NCBI GenBank assembly: GCA_016870575.1
Contig: VGBH01000005.1
Span: forward strand, 1 to 53,468
Source: Actinomycetota bacterium
Lineage (GTDB): Bacteria > Actinomycetota > Actinomycetes > S36-B12 > UBA5976
DNA: 53,468 nt
Reading direction: 5' to 3'
A program made the position numbers and the translations under genes. The notes below the pieces were generated by a model. It made no database searches. It was not told the DNA's origin and saw only the letters and a program-made list of their open reading frames with translations. The stretch's first letter is position 1, and each line of letters opens with the position of its first letter. Positions 51,511 to 53,468 of this stretch are shown here, in pieces.

Positions 51511-52068
51511 TTAATTTTTACCTACTGACTTTTCTAAATCGGTGATAAAGCGATCAATTACTGCTTTTGCTTTGGCATCATCCTTAAGTGACTCACCAAG
51601 AACCTTGCCAGCTAACTCCAAGGCCAAATCACCAACTTCTTTTCGCAAATCAGTAACTACTCGACCCCGTTCAGCTGCAAGTGAAGCAGTAGCTTGTTGC
51701 TTTACTTGTTCGGACACAACTTGTGCATCTGTTCTTGCTTGATTAACAAGTTCATCTCGCTCAGCTTGAGCTTGTGTCCGAATACGTGCAGCTTCTCCCC
51801 TTGCGTCAGCCAACTGTTCTCGGTATTGACGAAGTAACTGTGATGCTTCCTGTTCTTGTTGCTGAGCCCTTGCAATACCACCTTGAATTGCATCTGTGCG
51901 CTTTTCTAAAACCTGTTGCGCCCGCGGTAGGGCATATTTCCAGAACAGTACCAACAGAAGCACAAAACTGATGCCACCAAACAAAAGATCATAAAAAGCA
52001 GGAAGAAGTAATTGGATACCTTCAACCGATTCACCGGTAGTGTCAGCCAAGACAGTTGTCTTGATCAT
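51511..52068 (-). CDS. atpF: ATP synthase subunit b
   Basis: N-terminal TM helix followed by long coiled coil; between atpE and atpH. Confidence 0.95.
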   Translation of the reverse strand: MIKTTVLADTTGESVEGIQLLLPAFYDLLFGGISFVLLLVLFWKYALPRAQQVLEKRTDAIQGGIARAQQQEQEASQLLRQYREQLADARGEAARIRTQAQAERDELVNQARTDAQVVSEQVKQQATASLAAERGRVVTDLRKEVGDLALELAGKVLGESLKDDAKAKAVIDRFITDLEKSVGKN

Positions 52069-52095
52069 AATCTCACTCGCCTCTCTAGTTTTGGC

Positions 52096-52362
<267 letters not shown>

Positions 52363-53205
52363 TTAATGTTCCTCACTAACAGCTCCGCTTATGTATACGG
52401 CAGTCAGCAAGGTAAAAATGTATGCTTGTAAGAAAGCGACCAAAATTTCGAATAGGGTAAATGCAAATCCAGCAACATAACTAAATGCACCTAGAGGTTT
52501 TAATAGAAAACTGTCTGAAACCAGCAGCATGTAATTAGCTCCGCCATAAAACAAGACCAAAAGCATATGCCCAGCAATCATGTTGGCAACAAGACGAATC
52601 GTTAGGGTAGCTGGACGAAAAATAAATGTTGACACTGCTTCAATCGGTGTGACCAATAGATAAAGTGGCAGCGGAACCCCGGGTGGGAAAAGATTCATTT
52701 GCAAATAGCCCTTTAGGCCATGTTGTTTCACGCCCGCATAATTGAAAACAAAATATGAAGTCAAGCCTAGGATCAATGGTACGGCGACTACGCTGGATGC
52801 TGCAATATGCATAAGTGGCAAAATGCCCGTTATATTGAATGCAAAAATCATAAAAAACATGGTGGTAAGTAACAAATTAAATCTTTTAGCGTGATGTCCC
52901 AATACTTCTTCCGAAATTTGAACTCTAACAAAATCCAAAAATACTTCGCCTAGGTTTTGTATACCTGAAGGTACTAGTTGAGGTTTTCGCAAAGCGGTAA
53001 AGAAAAAAACCAACAAAAAGGTGGTCATTATCAACATGATGATATTGATACGAGTCATGGCAAACATCGGCTGTCCAAGAAAATCCGGACCAAATTCAAA
53101 TAGTTTAGGTGGAAAAAACTCAATAATCGATGGTGGTGAAAATCCATCTTCAGAGGAGGAGGCCGCAATCACATTAGCCTGATCGCTGTTCAGGATTGCC
53201 CCCAT
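52363..53205 (-). CDS. atpB: ATP synthase subunit a
   Basis: LTIRLVANMIAGHMLLVLF; start at MGAILNS chosen, ORF-track start 53277 overlaps the upstream gene more. Confidence 0.95.
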   Translation of the reverse strand: MGAILNSDQANVIAASSSEDGFSPPSIIEFFPPKLFEFGPDFLGQPMFAMTRINIIMLIMTTFLLVFFFTALRKPQLVPSGIQNLGEVFLDFVRVQISEEVLGHHAKRFNLLLTTMFFMIFAFNITGILPLMHIAASSVVAVPLILGLTSYFVFNYAGVKQHGLKGYLQMNLFPPGVPLPLYLLVTPIEAVSTFIFRPATLTIRLVANMIAGHMLLVLFYGGANYMLLVSDSFLLKPLGAFSYVAGFAFTLFEILVAFLQAYIFTLLTAVYISGAVSEEH

Positions 53206-53437
53206 TCTGTTTAACAACCTCGTCGTTCTTACCGTAACGGATATAAACGACATACATACTGACGACAAAACCAACAATTAAGCCCAGTGCTAAATATCTC
53301 GGTTCCGTTGCTAACCTGCGATCAACAAACCCACCAATGGCTCCCCAAACTAAGGGTCCGCTCACGAGAGTGCCAATCACTGACCATACCAAACCCTCCC
53401 CTTTTGGAAGAGCCTTAGTTTTAGTCTTTTCAGTCAT
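53174..53437 (-). CDS. AtpZ/AtpI family membrane protein
   Basis: Two TM helices, GAIGGFVDRRLATEPRYLALGLIVGFVVSMY; first gene of the atp operon. Confidence 0.85.
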   Translation of the reverse strand: MTEKTKTKALPKGEGLVWSVIGTLVSGPLVWGAIGGFVDRRLATEPRYLALGLIVGFVVSMYVVYIRYGKNDEVVKQNGGNPEQRSG

Positions 53438-53468
53438 TGCGGGGGAAGCCTAGCAATGGGCTAAAGGT

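Overview
This 53.5 kb window looks like an ordinary, very compact chromosomal segment of a low-to-moderate GC actinobacterium. The gene order and small intergenic gaps suggest a streamlined planktonic lineage, but that is inference. I see no phage, transposon, CRISPR, toxin-antitoxin or defence island, and no convincing undescribed multi-gene system. Main blocks: (i) a 5'-truncated-contig D-2-hydroxyacid dehydrogenase divergent from an HpcH/HpaI aldolase; (ii) mutM-rnc-rpmF-yceD-DivIVA/AtpF-like-coaD-rsmD-recG, rpmB, thiL, ddl; (iii) a near-complete branched-chain amino acid supercluster (leuD, leuC, cimA, ilvE, leuB, leuA, serA, ilvC, ilvN, ilvB, ilvD) with tRNA-Glu(CUC), tRNA-Gln(CUG) and gltX embedded; (iv) gatBAC, ligA, mnmA, cysteine desulfurase; (v) a thioredoxin-TPR protein, short MeaB-like GTPase, thiolase, methylmalonyl-CoA epimerase and cob(I)alamin adenosyltransferase; (vi) murA, an indoleamine 2,3-dioxygenase-family gene with a DUF5302-like gene; (vii) the F1Fo ATP synthase operon. 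Most interesting signals: two short leader peptides (Leu-rich before leuA; Val-Val-Val plus intrinsic terminator before ilvB), a frameshift splitting atpH, a repeated TANNNT-N6/7-start-codon arrangement implying leaderless transcripts, convergent genes sharing palindromic stop tetranucleotides, a bacterial IDO, a secreted HNH-Excalibur nuclease and a MeaB lacking its usual C-terminal region. All family calls come from reading the translations by eye; no searches were run.
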